Source of the DNA: an uncultured Pseudomonadota bacterium | GTDB lineage: Bacteria > Pseudomonadota > Gammaproteobacteria > Ga0077536 | Assembly (NCBI GenBank): GCA_902597385.1 | Contig: CACJXQ010000002.1 | Location: 84,413 to 134,875 of the forward strand | Direction: 5' to 3' | DNA length: 50,463 bases | In this document: positions 27,164 to 35,538 of the stretch, one piece after another | How the letters are laid out: every line of letters starts with the position of its first letter | Numbering within the stretch: the stretch's first letter is position 1 | The notes under the pieces: generated by a model | What the model was told of the DNA's origin: nothing | The model's database searches: none | What the model saw: the letters and a program-made list of their open reading frames with translations, nothing else | Translations under genes and position numbers: made by a program

Positions 27164-27997
27164 TTAACATAGGCGTTTGTGATGCCATCTGAGGTGTGAT
27201 TCCATAAAAGTAGAAATGAAGTAATAAGAGTGGTCGTATCCTTCTCTGAGTCTCAGTTCTAGATTTACCCCAGCGTTTTCACAAGCGACTCTCAGTAGCT
27301 CTGGTCTTAGTCCGTCTTCAAGAAAAGGGTCACTTAGCCCCTGGTCTACCAAAATTTCAGGGTAACGATATCCGTCCTCTAATAAGCAAGTAGCATCGTA
27401 GTCGCGCCACAACTTTGGGTCCTTTCCTAAATATTTTTCGAAAGCTGATTTTGACCAAGACGCAGTGCTAGGTTGAGAAATTGGAGCGAGCGCAGAGCAG
27501 CTTTTATAGGAATCTGGATTTTTTAAAGCAATCGTAATTGCACCGTGTCCACCCATGGAATGACCAAATATTCCATGGGCGTTACTTTCAATTGAGCACT
27601 TTTCTTTCAGAAGGGTCGGCAACTCTTTGGTTATGTATGTATACATATTGTAGTTATTGTTGTAGGGAGGACTTACCGCGTCTAAATAAAACCCCGCCCC
27701 TGTACCAAACTGCCAGTTGTTTTCTTCATCTGGTATGTCGTTCCCCCTGGGACTAGTATCAGGGCACACAATTATCATTCCCAGCTCTGAAGCAGCACGT
27801 CTGTACTCTCCTTTTTCCATGACATTTGCATGGCTACAGGTTAAGCCGGATAAGTACCAAAGCACAGGCGGATTTTTAACTCTTCTGGATTCAGGTTCAT
27901 ATATTGCAAAGGTCATCTCGCAAGATAGAGCATCAGAGCTGTGACGGATGATTTTTTGTACGCCATCAAATGAAAGAAATGATTCGATTATTTCCAT
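27164..27997 (-). CDS. fghA: S-formylglutathione hydrolase
   Basis: The 277-residue alpha/beta hydrolase (esterase D family) has the nucleophile elbow GHSMGGHGA (Ser in GxSxG), VLWYLSGLTCSHANVMEKG, SPRGNDIPDEENNW and the catalytic His region LREGYDHSYYFISTF. It hydrolyses S-formylglutathione to formate and glutathione, the second step of glutathione-dependent formaldehyde oxidation. Its ATG directly abuts (1-bp overlap) the stop of the upstream alcohol dehydrogenase, a standard frmA-fghA pair. Confidence 0.95.
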   Translation of the reverse strand: MEIIESFLSFDGVQKIIRHSSDALSCEMTFAIYEPESRRVKNPPVLWYLSGLTCSHANVMEKGEYRRAASELGMIIVCPDTSPRGNDIPDEENNWQFGTGAGFYLDAVSPPYNNNYNMYTYITKELPTLLKEKCSIESNAHGIFGHSMGGHGAITIALKNPDSYKSCSALAPISQPSTASWSKSAFEKYLGKDPKLWRDYDATCLLEDGYRYPEILVDQGLSDPFLEDGLRPELLRVACENAGVNLELRLREGYDHSYYFISTFMESHLRWHHKRLC

Positions 27998-29106
27998 TAG
28001 AAAACCACCACAGAGCGAATAGATTGTCCTTCGCGCATTAGATCGAAAGCTTTATTGATATCTTCCAGAGCAAACTTGTGCGTTATGAGCGGGTCTATCT
28101 CAATTTGTTTCTTTAAATACCATTCGATAATTCTTGGTACATCGGTGCGACCTCTTGCTCCTCCGAAAGCAGTGCCCTTCCAAGTTCTTCCAGTTACCAG
28201 TTGAAATGGCCTCGTAGAAATCTCTTCTCCCGCGCCAGCAACCCCTATTATGATGCTCTCCCCCCAGCCTTTGTGGGCGCATTCCAGCGCTGTTCTCATT
28301 AAAGACGGCTTGCCGACACACTCGAAGCTATAGTCTGCTCCCCCTTCTGTTATTTGGATGATATGTTCTGTTAAATCTCCCGCTATTTCGGTCGGATTCA
28401 CGAAGTCGGTCATTCCGAACTTCTCACCCCAGGCTTTCTTATCGTTGTTGAGATCAACCCCAACAATTTGTTCAGCACCGATCATTCTGAGACCTTGGAT
28501 GACGTTCAAACCGATCCCCCCTAGACCGAATACCACCGCTCTACACCCTGTTTCAGCTTTTGCAGTAAAAATAACTGCTCCTATCCCCGTCGTCACTCCG
28601 CATCCTACATAGCAAGCGGTGTCGAAAGCTGCAGCCTTATTGATTTTGGCTAATGCAATTTCGGGTAGTACAGTGTAGTTCGAGAAGGTGGAAGTCCCCA
28701 TATAATGAAAGATCTGTTTTCCCTTATATGAAAATCGGGAGGAACCGTCTGGCATTAGGCCTCGACCCTGTGTCACTCTTATGGCTTGGCATAAATTTGT
28801 TTTTGGGTTCAGACAAAAATTGCATGTCTGGCATTCGGGCGTATATAAAGGAATTACGTGGTCGCCTTCCTTCACGCTCTTCACGTTAGACCCAACATCA
28901 ACAACTATTCCCGCACCCTCATGACCTAGAACTGCGGGAAAGATGCCTTCAGGATCGGCGCCAGACAGAGTGAATTCGTCTGTATGGCAGATACCCGTGG
29001 CTTTAATTTCAACTAGCACCTCTCCTTCTTTAGGTCCTTCCAAATCAATGTCCACAATCTCGAGTGGTTTTTTGCTTTCGAAAGCGACGGCGGCCTTGGT
29101 TTTCAT
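27997..29106 (-). CDS. frmA: S-(hydroxymethyl)glutathione dehydrogenase / class III alcohol dehydrogenase
   Basis: The 369-residue zinc ADH has the catalytic zinc ligands in ATGICHTDEFTLSG and GHEGAGIVVDVG, the structural zinc loop CQTCNFCLNPKTNLC, and an NAD fold VFGLGGIGLNVIQG. GTAFGGARGRTDVPRIIEWY marks the class III (glutathione-dependent formaldehyde dehydrogenase) subgroup. It oxidises S-hydroxymethylglutathione to S-formylglutathione. The ATG at 29106 is preceded by AGGAGAT. Together with fghA it detoxifies or oxidises formaldehyde, for example from C1 or methylated compounds. Confidence 0.96.
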   Translation of the reverse strand: MKTKAAVAFESKKPLEIVDIDLEGPKEGEVLVEIKATGICHTDEFTLSGADPEGIFPAVLGHEGAGIVVDVGSNVKSVKEGDHVIPLYTPECQTCNFCLNPKTNLCQAIRVTQGRGLMPDGSSRFSYKGKQIFHYMGTSTFSNYTVLPEIALAKINKAAAFDTACYVGCGVTTGIGAVIFTAKAETGCRAVVFGLGGIGLNVIQGLRMIGAEQIVGVDLNNDKKAWGEKFGMTDFVNPTEIAGDLTEHIIQITEGGADYSFECVGKPSLMRTALECAHKGWGESIIIGVAGAGEEISTRPFQLVTGRTWKGTAFGGARGRTDVPRIIEWYLKKQIEIDPLITHKFALEDINKAFDLMREGQSIRSVVVF

Positions 29107-29279
29107 TTAAGAAATATCTCCTGTTTAAGCTCGAGCTTATTCTATCGTGCAGAAATTGTTTAGTAGCCCCGACACCTTTATCTTACTATATGATGAACCT
29201 CTGGGGCCATAGAGTGGTATGTTGGCGTTGTAATGGACACCTTCGTTTCAAGTATAGAAAGCGTAATTGAGATATTAAA

Positions 29280-29702
29280 ATGGTACAAGATTTTTCCGAA
29301 ATATTTATAAAGACTGGACGTCAAGGTTTATACGAATTTACTTCGGAGGTTAAAGAACGATGCTCTTTAGCTTCAGTGAGGAATGGCTTAGTCAATCTGA
29401 GTATTTTACATACAAGCGCTTCTCTTTTGATTCAAGAGAACGCCGATCCGGCCGTGACCGTAGATATTCAAAACTTCTTTTGTGACCTCGTTCCTCATGG
29501 GCCTCAATATACCCATAAGAGTGAGGGTGATGACGATATGCCCGCTCATATTAGAACGGCGTTAACGAATACGAATTTGGCTATTTCGATCCAAAATTTT
29601 GAATTACTTCTGGGGGTCTGGCAAGGTCTATATGTTTTTGAACATAGGGACTCGGTGCAAGACCGCACTGTGTGTTGTCACATTATAGGAGATTTGAGGT
29701 AA
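29280..29702 (+). CDS. YjbQ/UPF0047-family protein
   Basis: The 140-residue cytoplasmic protein shows the family pattern: LVNLSILHTSASLLIQENAD near the middle, then HGPQYTHKSEGDDDMPAHIRT with conserved His/Asp residues, and LLLGVWQGLYVFEHRD at the C-terminal end. Members have been reported with weak thiamine-phosphate synthase activity, but a physiological role is not settled. The gene is divergent from frmA across a 173-bp gap in which I see no other gene, and it is followed 24 bp later by a HIT protein gene. Confidence 0.9.
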   Translation: MVQDFSEIFIKTGRQGLYEFTSEVKERCSLASVRNGLVNLSILHTSASLLIQENADPAVTVDIQNFFCDLVPHGPQYTHKSEGDDDMPAHIRTALTNTNLAISIQNFELLLGVWQGLYVFEHRDSVQDRTVCCHIIGDLR

Positions 29703-29726
29703 TGCCTTAAAATTATCGGCTTAAAT

Positions 29727-30185
29727 ATGAAAAGACGCGTGAAAAACTTAGATTTACCTGGTGTATCACGGGGCATTTATGATTGTCCGTTTTGTGAATT
29801 GGAAATCGCTGGAGTAGAAAGAATAGTTGAGGAGAATGAATTAGCCCTGTGTATCAGAGATCTGTACCCGGTTACTGCGGGACATTCATTAGTCATACCG
29901 AAGCGTCATGTGCTAGATTTTTTCGAGTTGGATGAAAAGGAACTACTGTGTATTAATAGATTACTAGTTAACCAGAGACAAGTTCTTCTCGAAGCAGATT
30001 CCTCGATTGAAGGTTTTAATGTGGGGGCTAACTGTGGAATAACTGCCGGTCAATCTGTTTGGCATTGTCACATACATTTAATTCCACGTAGAAAAGGAGA
30101 TACCGACTATCCTAAGGGTGGAGTAAGGCATGTGATACCTTTGAAAGACAGCATTCACTTTAATAAAAAAAGCTCGTCTAGTTGA
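29727..30185 (+). CDS. HIT-family hydrolase
   Basis: The 152-residue histidine-triad protein has a CPFC segment near residue 20, PVTAGHSLVIPKRHV, and the HIT motif WHCHIHLIPRRKGD (H-x-H-x-H followed by hydrophobics). The family hydrolyses or transfers nucleotides at P-N, P-S or P-O linkages. The individual substrate is not predictable here. It is probably co-transcribed with the YjbQ-family gene. The 216-bp gap that follows holds no visible gene. Confidence 0.88.
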   Translation: MKRRVKNLDLPGVSRGIYDCPFCELEIAGVERIVEENELALCIRDLYPVTAGHSLVIPKRHVLDFFELDEKELLCINRLLVNQRQVLLEADSSIEGFNVGANCGITAGQSVWHCHIHLIPRRKGDTDYPKGGVRHVIPLKDSIHFNKKSSSS

Positions 30186-30401
30186 CTGTGATTTTTCTAG
30201 TCGCTCAGAAAATGGATCTGTAACAATTTTGAAGTGTTCGTTTCAGGTATCAATATAAGTTTTTTCTACAAAAGCATTGTAGGGAATTGCTTACCTCAAC
30301 ACTAAACATATAGCTGGTTATGCCAGTGATTGGCGTTTTTGTGCCCGCACTTTTAGAATGGCAGGTAAACACTACGATATTCACTAAGAAGGAGTTAGGC
30401 T

Positions 30402-31253
30402 ATGAAAATAGGAGTTTCCCTACCAATCAGGGAGCTAGAAAATGATCTAGATTCTATCAGGCAATTTGCGATTATGGCCGAAGAGCTTGGTTTTAATCAT
30501 CTTAGAATTCCTGACCAAGTAATTAGGCCGAATAATAAACATTTGCACGAGCCGCTTACCCTACTATCCTATTTGGCGGGATTTACTTCCAGGATCGAGT
30601 TAGTTCCGTCTGTAATAATTTTACCGCTTCGGAAAACGGTTGAGTTTGCACGTCAATCGACCGGATTAGATATCCTCTCAGGAGGAAGGTTAAGATTGGG
30701 TATAGGAGTGGGATCGAGTGAAGACGAGTATCGGTTCTCTAATGCGAATTTCCAACAAAGAGGCTTAATTTGTGACGAGCAAATGTTACTTTTAAATCAA
30801 TTATGGCAGCATGACAAGGTGGATTTTAAGGGGAGATGGCATGAAATAAGTGACGTAGGAATTAATCCTCTTCCTTTACAAAGACCAATTCCTATGTGGA
30901 TAGGGGCGCAGTCTTCTCCTGCTCCATCCGTTATTAGGAGAATCGCTCAAATATCGAACGGGTGGTTTGTTTTGGCTGATCCGGAACATTTTGAATCTTT
31001 AAAGGCTTCTATCTCTAGCGAAGCAGAAAAGGTGAATAGGAATCCAGAAGAAATAGGAACGGAGGCAGGTATCGCAGTAGTAGGGCCGAGAGAACGAGAA
31101 TGGCAGGAGAGAGTTGAAGGGTGGCGTAGTAGAAATCTTACACATATTTGTATGAGAACGTTGGGCGGAAGATTAAAATCTGTTCAGCATCTAGAAAAGT
31201 TAAGTGAAGTAGCAAAAGTATTGTCAAAGTTTGAAGACTTTCCATCGACTTAA
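30402..31253 (+). CDS. LLM-class flavin-dependent oxidoreductase
   Basis: The 283-residue bacterial-luciferase-like TIM barrel starts MKIGVSLPIRELENDLDSIR. It has AEELGFNHLRIPDQVI, SVIILPLRKTVEFARQ, GGRLRLGIGVGSSEDEY and PMWIGAQS, matching the F420/FMN-dependent LLM group. The substrate is unknown. The ATG at 30402 follows an AAGGAG at good spacing. The next small membrane-protein gene begins 2 bp after the stop. Confidence 0.88.
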   Translation: MKIGVSLPIRELENDLDSIRQFAIMAEELGFNHLRIPDQVIRPNNKHLHEPLTLLSYLAGFTSRIELVPSVIILPLRKTVEFARQSTGLDILSGGRLRLGIGVGSSEDEYRFSNANFQQRGLICDEQMLLLNQLWQHDKVDFKGRWHEISDVGINPLPLQRPIPMWIGAQSSPAPSVIRRIAQISNGWFVLADPEHFESLKASISSEAEKVNRNPEEIGTEAGIAVVGPREREWQERVEGWRSRNLTHICMRTLGGRLKSVQHLEKLSEVAKVLSKFEDFPST

Positions 31254-31255
31254 AA

Positions 31256-31558
31256 ATGGGTTGGGTCTTTAATAAAAAGGATGCAGCTAAGGGAGAAAAT
31301 CCTTTTGATGAAATGGGCTTTATAAGATTCACCTGTCTTACACTGCTTTTTTACGCTACATTCCCGTTTTCTCTCATCGGCATTTACTGTGTTTTCGGAA
31401 ATAGAAAAACAGCTCAGCTAATACGAGCTCTGGTGACAGATTTCTTTTTGACTATCCTGCTGTTAGGTTTAACGTTCCTTTTTATAATGTGGCTAACCTA
31501 CATCTATCTCTGGCCCACCTTTGTGTCGTGGTTTAGCACTTATCTCCCATTTTTTTAA
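31256..31558 (+). CDS. Small predicted membrane protein
   Basis: The 100-residue protein has a short charged N-terminus and two long hydrophobic segments (about residues 27-48 and 60-95). It has no family I recognise. It starts 2 bp after the LLM oxidoreductase stop, so it is probably in the same operon. It is convergent with the next minus-strand gene. Confidence 0.6.
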   Translation: MGWVFNKKDAAKGENPFDEMGFIRFTCLTLLFYATFPFSLIGIYCVFGNRKTAQLIRALVTDFFLTILLLGLTFLFIMWLTYIYLWPTFVSWFSTYLPFF

Positions 31559-31589
31559 ACCGCGGATCAAAATGCTCAAACTTATGTTG

Positions 31590-31967
31590 CTATTTTTCGT
31601 CACCCTTCACTGCCCCTGGCGAGAGTAAGATGGCGTTATGTATTAAAAAGCTTCTGACGATATTGCCCCTTTTCGCTTTTTCGATTTTAGTGCCCTCAGA
31701 GTTTCCTTGAAATAGATCAATTAGGTCGGAGTACTTTTTGCGTCCCTTGACGCTTATTCTAGGGTCGCCGGCCTTATTTATCCGTTTACACTCCTTGATG
31801 ATCGTATCGGGATCGACTGCATTAGTGACACAGAAATCCTCTAAAGTCGGCAGACGCGACGGGTCGTCATTAACCGGGTCTCCTCCCCAATGTTTTTCTA
31901 GACCGGCCAGCCAAGTATTGACAGTTTCGTATTCAGTGATCGTTTTAAGCGAAAAAGGCGCGGTCAC
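31590..31967 (-). CDS. Hypothetical protein coupled to the nitroreductase
   Basis: The 125-residue soluble protein has no recognised domain. It is helical and charged, with LPTLEDFCVTNAVDPDTII and a C-terminal IVRSFLIHNAILLS. Its start overlaps the nitroreductase stop by 4 bp (31964-31967), so the two are translationally coupled. Codon use looks ordinary for the region. Confidence 0.65.
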   Translation of the reverse strand: MTAPFSLKTITEYETVNTWLAGLEKHWGGDPVNDDPSRLPTLEDFCVTNAVDPDTIIKECKRINKAGDPRISVKGRKKYSDLIDLFQGNSEGTKIEKAKRGNIVRSFLIHNAILLSPGAVKGDEK

Positions 31968-32752
31968 AGCGGTAGTCCGAAACGTTCCGCTAAGGCCCTT
32001 ATTTCCGCTTTTCGCTCTGGATCATCGGGTACTGCTTCCTTTTGGATCATTTTATCCTTTTTTAAGCTGTCTACTACTTTCTCGCTTCTTTCAAATGGGA
32101 CACCATATTCCCCCTCAAAAAACTGTTCTTCGAAGGGAGGCCTTGGTCTTTGTCCACCAGCATCCCAAGACTCGGCTGGATAGCCAGCTAGAAGCACCCA
32201 TATCATCATCCATTCCTCAGGTACTCCTAAAACTTCGTGAATATGCTCAGGGTTTGGGGTATTGAGGCCCACACCTAAACCCTCGTCTACCCCTGCCAAT
32301 AGCATTTGGCCAGCGGCCAGTCCCGCATCTGCAGCTGCCACCGCAGCGTATGCTGGATTCTCCGTTAGCGGTTTTAAAATTTGAGGATAAACCAGCTCAT
32401 CGACAAATTGATGGCTCCATCCATGTGTTGGGGGTAGGGCATTCACATCTACTAATTCTTTTAAGCGTGCCCCTTCGTTTTTATTGACTACACTCATGTC
32501 GGCGAACAAATAAATATGAACCGGTGCCAGATCAAGTTGAATGTTGAATACTGGAGTCTTCAGCTTTTCCAGCATTTCATCTGAGAGATAGTCTCTCTGT
32601 ACGACTATAGCCTTAAGCCAATGGGCATTCACAGCGCAGGAGGATAGTCGTGCTGCTTCTAGCATCACCTGGATTTTTTCGCGTTCAACTGGTCTGTCGG
32701 GGTCGAAGAACCGAATACTTCTTCTTCTGCCAATTACTTCTTTGAATTCCAT
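31964..32752 (-). CDS. Nitroreductase-family protein
   Basis: The 262-residue FMN-dependent nitroreductase-like protein starts MEFKEVIGRRRSIRFFDPDRPVE, the family N-terminus with the RRSIR FMN-binding block. It continues with LEAARLSSCAVNAHWLKAIVV and DAGLAAGQMLLAGVDEGLG, and ends with WVLLAGYPAES. It would reduce a quinone or nitro compound or act as a dehalogenase-like enzyme. The substrate is unknown. The ATG at 32752 has AGGAGGAAG just upstream. Confidence 0.88.
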   Translation of the reverse strand: MEFKEVIGRRRSIRFFDPDRPVEREKIQVMLEAARLSSCAVNAHWLKAIVVQRDYLSDEMLEKLKTPVFNIQLDLAPVHIYLFADMSVVNKNEGARLKELVDVNALPPTHGWSHQFVDELVYPQILKPLTENPAYAAVAAADAGLAAGQMLLAGVDEGLGVGLNTPNPEHIHEVLGVPEEWMMIWVLLAGYPAESWDAGGQRPRPPFEEQFFEGEYGVPFERSEKVVDSLKKDKMIQKEAVPDDPERKAEIRALAERFGLPL

Positions 32753-32930
32753 GACTTCCTCCTGCAGGCTTTTTGTCTATCTGTTGCACTAATGGTAAAG
32801 AAAACCAGGGTGGCCCAACTGAAATAAAAATTCAACTAAAATCCCTGAGAGCGCATTAGTTTGCATGATTAAGCTTCTGGTCGAGTACTACTTTTTATTG
32901 GATTTGGAAAAAGCACTAGGCCTCTGAGTC

Positions 32931-34040
32931 TCAAGTGTCGTTGTAAAATGTTTCCCCTATTGTTTGGGTATAAACCAAGGTTTTTTCTGGTGGCAAGGAT
33001 AGCGCAGGAGGTACTAGGGTCACGGAATCCGCTATTTCCCAGGCAGGCTCTAAACGTTTTTTGACCTCATCCGGGGTTCCAGTCAGAACAAAAGTCGAAG
33101 CCATGTCATCCGGTATGAGATGGGCGGCCTCTAAGTAAGAACCGTTTTTCACTCCTTCTTGTAATTGTTTGCAAATTTCTCCGAACCCATGGGCTTCAAA
33201 AAACGGTTCGTATTGCTCTATACCAGCGTAGAAGGCCACAACAGCTCTAGCATCCTCAACCGATTCTTTTCTGTCCGGATTCGGTGTTGTCCAAAACCAG
33301 CAATTGATTTCAATCTCAGACCTTTGTCGCCCACTCTTGTTTAATCCCTTGGCAATTTCATCCTTTATATGAGTTCGAAGCCAGTCGATTGTCCAGATCG
33401 GATGCCCGATTATGCCATCTCCGATTTCTGCTCCTAATCGAGTCATCGGCCCTCTAAGGGCAGAGATCCATATTGGAATATTTTCTCTTAATGGTGGAAC
33501 TGTAGGCTGCAACTCAGAAAAATCCAGTTTGTAGTAAGTTCCAATGTGATTCTCCAGCGAGCCTTTGTGAGCATGCTTCGTAACTTTTCGAATTACTTCA
33601 ACTGCCTCCCTTAACTGTGAAACCGGTTTTGAATAAGGCATGCCAAAAAAACCATTAGTCCAAGATTTTACACTGGCTCCCAAGCCTAATATGAATCGTC
33701 CTTCAGTCATATGATCAAGCTCTATAGTGGCCATGGCGGTTTCAAAAGGACTTCTTGTAAGGGCTATTGCAATTCCGGTGGCTAATTTGAGGGAGGAAGT
33801 AGGGCCTGCTGCCGCTGCAAGAGGGGCAAAAGGGGGACCATAGACTTGTACTGCAAATGTCCCTTCCAGTCCTAGACTTTCCTGTTGCTTGGCAAGCTCA
33901 CCTATCGCGTTAGCTGGAAGTGAGGAGGGCAGGAGGCCCCAAAATTTTTTTTTCTTAGAACTCAAGTTAAATCTCCCTAGTAATCTTGATTTGGTTTTAT
34001 TATCTAAATTCTGGCCTAATTCTAACCAGTGGTCTGCCAT
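32931..34040 (-). CDS. LLM-class flavin-dependent oxidoreductase
   Basis: The 369-residue luciferase-like monooxygenase family protein has LATGIAIALTRSPFETAMAT, MTEGRFILGLGASVKSW and PIWISALRGPMTRLGAEIGDGIIGHP, typical of the F420-dependent LLM group. It is longer than, and only distantly similar to, the LLM protein at 30402. The substrate is unknown. It is the last core-genome gene before the island boundary at 34133. Confidence 0.88.
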   Translation of the reverse strand: MADHWLELGQNLDNKTKSRLLGRFNLSSKKKKFWGLLPSSLPANAIGELAKQQESLGLEGTFAVQVYGPPFAPLAAAAGPTSSLKLATGIAIALTRSPFETAMATIELDHMTEGRFILGLGASVKSWTNGFFGMPYSKPVSQLREAVEVIRKVTKHAHKGSLENHIGTYYKLDFSELQPTVPPLRENIPIWISALRGPMTRLGAEIGDGIIGHPIWTIDWLRTHIKDEIAKGLNKSGRQRSEIEINCWFWTTPNPDRKESVEDARAVVAFYAGIEQYEPFFEAHGFGEICKQLQEGVKNGSYLEAAHLIPDDMASTFVLTGTPDEVKKRLEPAWEIADSVTLVPPALSLPPEKTLVYTQTIGETFYNDT

Positions 34041-34132
34041 AGGAGCAAATGTAAGTGAATAGAAGTTTCTTCAAGTGGATACTTGATTTTTAAATAGGTT
34101 TGTTATGTACCAAGCAAAAACATTCTAAAAAT

Positions 34133-34171
34133 TGGTCGGGGTGACAGGATTTGAACCTACGACCCCTGCCT
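34133..34171. repeat. att direct repeat, left copy (3' fragment of tRNA-Pro)
   Basis: These 39 bases are identical to 48083-48121 and correspond to the tRNA 3' end (CCA, acceptor, T-arm and variable region through part of the anticodon stem). Similarity decays at once after 34171. There is no 5' half of a tRNA here, so this copy is not functional. Confidence 0.92.
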
Positions 34172-34231
34172 TCCGAATACATTAGGTCTATAAAAAACCC
34201 TATAAAACAAGTCTTAAATCAACATAAATTT

Positions 34232-34261
34232 AATGTAGGTACGATGTAGGTATAATAAAAT
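34232..34261. repeat. 30-bp direct repeat inside the left end (possible integrase arm site)
   Basis: The stretch contains GTAGGTACGATGTAGGTATA and is identical over 30 bases to 47999-48028. It begins 60 bp inside the left att core. Further degenerate copies of the motif (TACCTAC at 34270-34276, CACCTAC at 34317-34323) follow. Confidence 0.8.
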
Positions 34262-34262
34262 A

Positions 34263-34292
34263 TAGACATTACCTACCCATTTTTTGTATAAT
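34263..34292 (+). promoter_or_regulatory. Promoter of the serine recombinase gene
   Basis: TAGACA (34263-34268), an 18-bp spacer and a perfect TATAAT (34287-34292) lie about 84 bp upstream of the GTG start. A TACCTAC motif from the island-end repeat family falls in the spacer, so the DNA-binding protein that recognises that motif could control this promoter. Confidence 0.55.
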
Positions 34293-34375
34293 TTAACAGT
34301 AGGAATTGCATAAAAACACCTACTGAGACCCCTGCCTTTTTTGACCAAAAAACGACCCAAAAGGAGGAACGAATC

Positions 34376-34963
34376 GTGACTAAAAAAGTTTGTCTCTACG
34401 CAAGAGTATCTACTAAAGAACAAGACTGTGAAAGACAGTTGATTGAACTTCGTGAGGTTGCAAAGAACCACGATTACGAAGTAGTCGCAGAGTATGTTGA
34501 TGAAGGGATTAGTGGTGCAAAGAAATCTAGACCCGCACTCGACAAAATGTTGAAGGATGCAATGTCTCGTAAGTTCACTATGGTCATGACTCTTGAGTTA
34601 AGTCGTTTGGGTCGTAGTGTAAAGAATATGTGCGACATTGTTGAAATACTGAAAGGTAAAAAAATTGACCTATTCGTTCTCAATCAGAATGTGGACACTT
34701 CTCAAATAGTCGGTGAATTTTTCTTCAACATCATGAACGCAGTTGCTCAGTACGAGAAAGATTTAATTGGTGAAAGAGTGGTATCTGGTTTGCAGAACGC
34801 ACGAAAGAAAGGTCGCATCGGAGGTAGACCGACTAACTTGACCCCCGAACTCGAAGAGAAAATCATCGAACTCAGGAAGAAGAAGTTAGGACTGAATAAG
34901 ATTAGTGCGGAGTGTAAGGTTAGTGTTCCGACTATCCGTAAAGTTCTGGATAAGGTTGCATAG
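34376..34963 (+). CDS. Serine recombinase (resolvase/invertase family)
   Basis: The 195-residue small serine recombinase has catalytic Ser12 in YARVSTKEQDCERQ, the conserved ELSRLGRSVKNM segment and an E-helix region (YEKDLIGERVVSGLQNARKKG). The C-terminal helix-turn-helix runs from about residue 150 (GRPTNLTPELEEKI...KVSVPTIRKVL). It cuts and rejoins DNA at specific sites for resolution or inversion. The start is GTG at 34376 with a strong AAGGAGG eight bases upstream. It lies at the island end opposite the tyrosine integrase. Confidence 0.93.
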   Translation: MTKKVCLYARVSTKEQDCERQLIELREVAKNHDYEVVAEYVDEGISGAKKSRPALDKMLKDAMSRKFTMVMTLELSRLGRSVKNMCDIVEILKGKKIDLFVLNQNVDTSQIVGEFFFNIMNAVAQYEKDLIGERVVSGLQNARKKGRIGGRPTNLTPELEEKIIELRKKKLGLNKISAECKVSVPTIRKVLDKVA

Positions 34964-34984
34964 GGAACTGCACTCACAAGTCCG

Positions 34985-35395
34985 TCAATCTTTTTTCTTA
35001 TGATTTTTTCGTTTTAATTCTTCCTGTTGTTTGCGAAACGCATATATCTTTGCTTTTCTTTTATATTCACTATAGGAAGTTTTTCCCGTTGGTGATTTCT
35101 CTTGTGCTACCGTTTTTCTTCTCTTTATTTCTTCCTCTTTTTCCAACTCGATTTTTGCTTCATGTTTCAGAATTAACCTTTCGACCATTAACTCAATGTA
35201 GATTGCCTTTGTTTTCTGTTCGTCACCTTGTGCATCAGAAAATGATTTTGCCCAGACACCTTCGTCCTTGATTCCTTGCTGAATCTCTTGGGAAACGATG
35301 TTGTAAAAAGAATAGAGCAGTTCTTACGAAACTAACTTTTTCGTTTTATTGAATTTTCCAAAATTCTTAAATTTATCTGCGATTTTGTCAAACAT
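34985..35395 (-). pseudogene. Basic helical protein gene interrupted by one in-frame TAA
   Basis: On the minus strand an ATG at 35395 begins MFDKIADKFKNFGKFNKTKK. After 23 codons comes TAA (35326-35324), and the same frame then stays open to 34985. The open stretch begins ELLYSFYNIVSQEIQQG, continues with EGVWAKSFSDAQGDEQKTKA and becomes lysine- and glutamate-rich (coiled-coil-like) at the C-terminus. The post-stop segment up to the next Met (35188) looks coding but has no start codon. Either a nonsense mutation has split the gene, or a 67-residue C-terminal piece is made from 35188. The DNA before 35395 carries the repeated intergenic element seen before the MORN genes. Confidence 0.6.
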
Positions 35396-35440
35396 ACTCT
35401 AAGTTTTACCACAGGACGGTGGGGGGAGGGAAGGTTGTGT
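35396..35440 (-). repeat. Island intergenic/leader element, copy 1
   Basis: On the minus strand this reads AACCTTCCCTCCCCCCACCG followed by TCCTGTGGTAAAACTTAGAG and then the ATG at 35395. It closely matches the DNA before the starts at 44481 and 45670 and a related copy at 44745-44790. Its conservation outside coding sequence suggests a shared promoter or translation-initiation region. Confidence 0.7.
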
Positions 35441-35538
35441 TTCACTCTTTCAGATAACTCATCACGAGGGTCTTATCCATTGCTTTAAGAGAGAAATCTG
35501 ACCATACAGCAATATTTAATCTTCGTTTCCAACCCCTA

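Noticed and set aside
34133-34171. Second tRNA-Pro gene
   Set aside because: Only the 3' half is present; there is no D-arm or 5' acceptor strand, so it is an att remnant.
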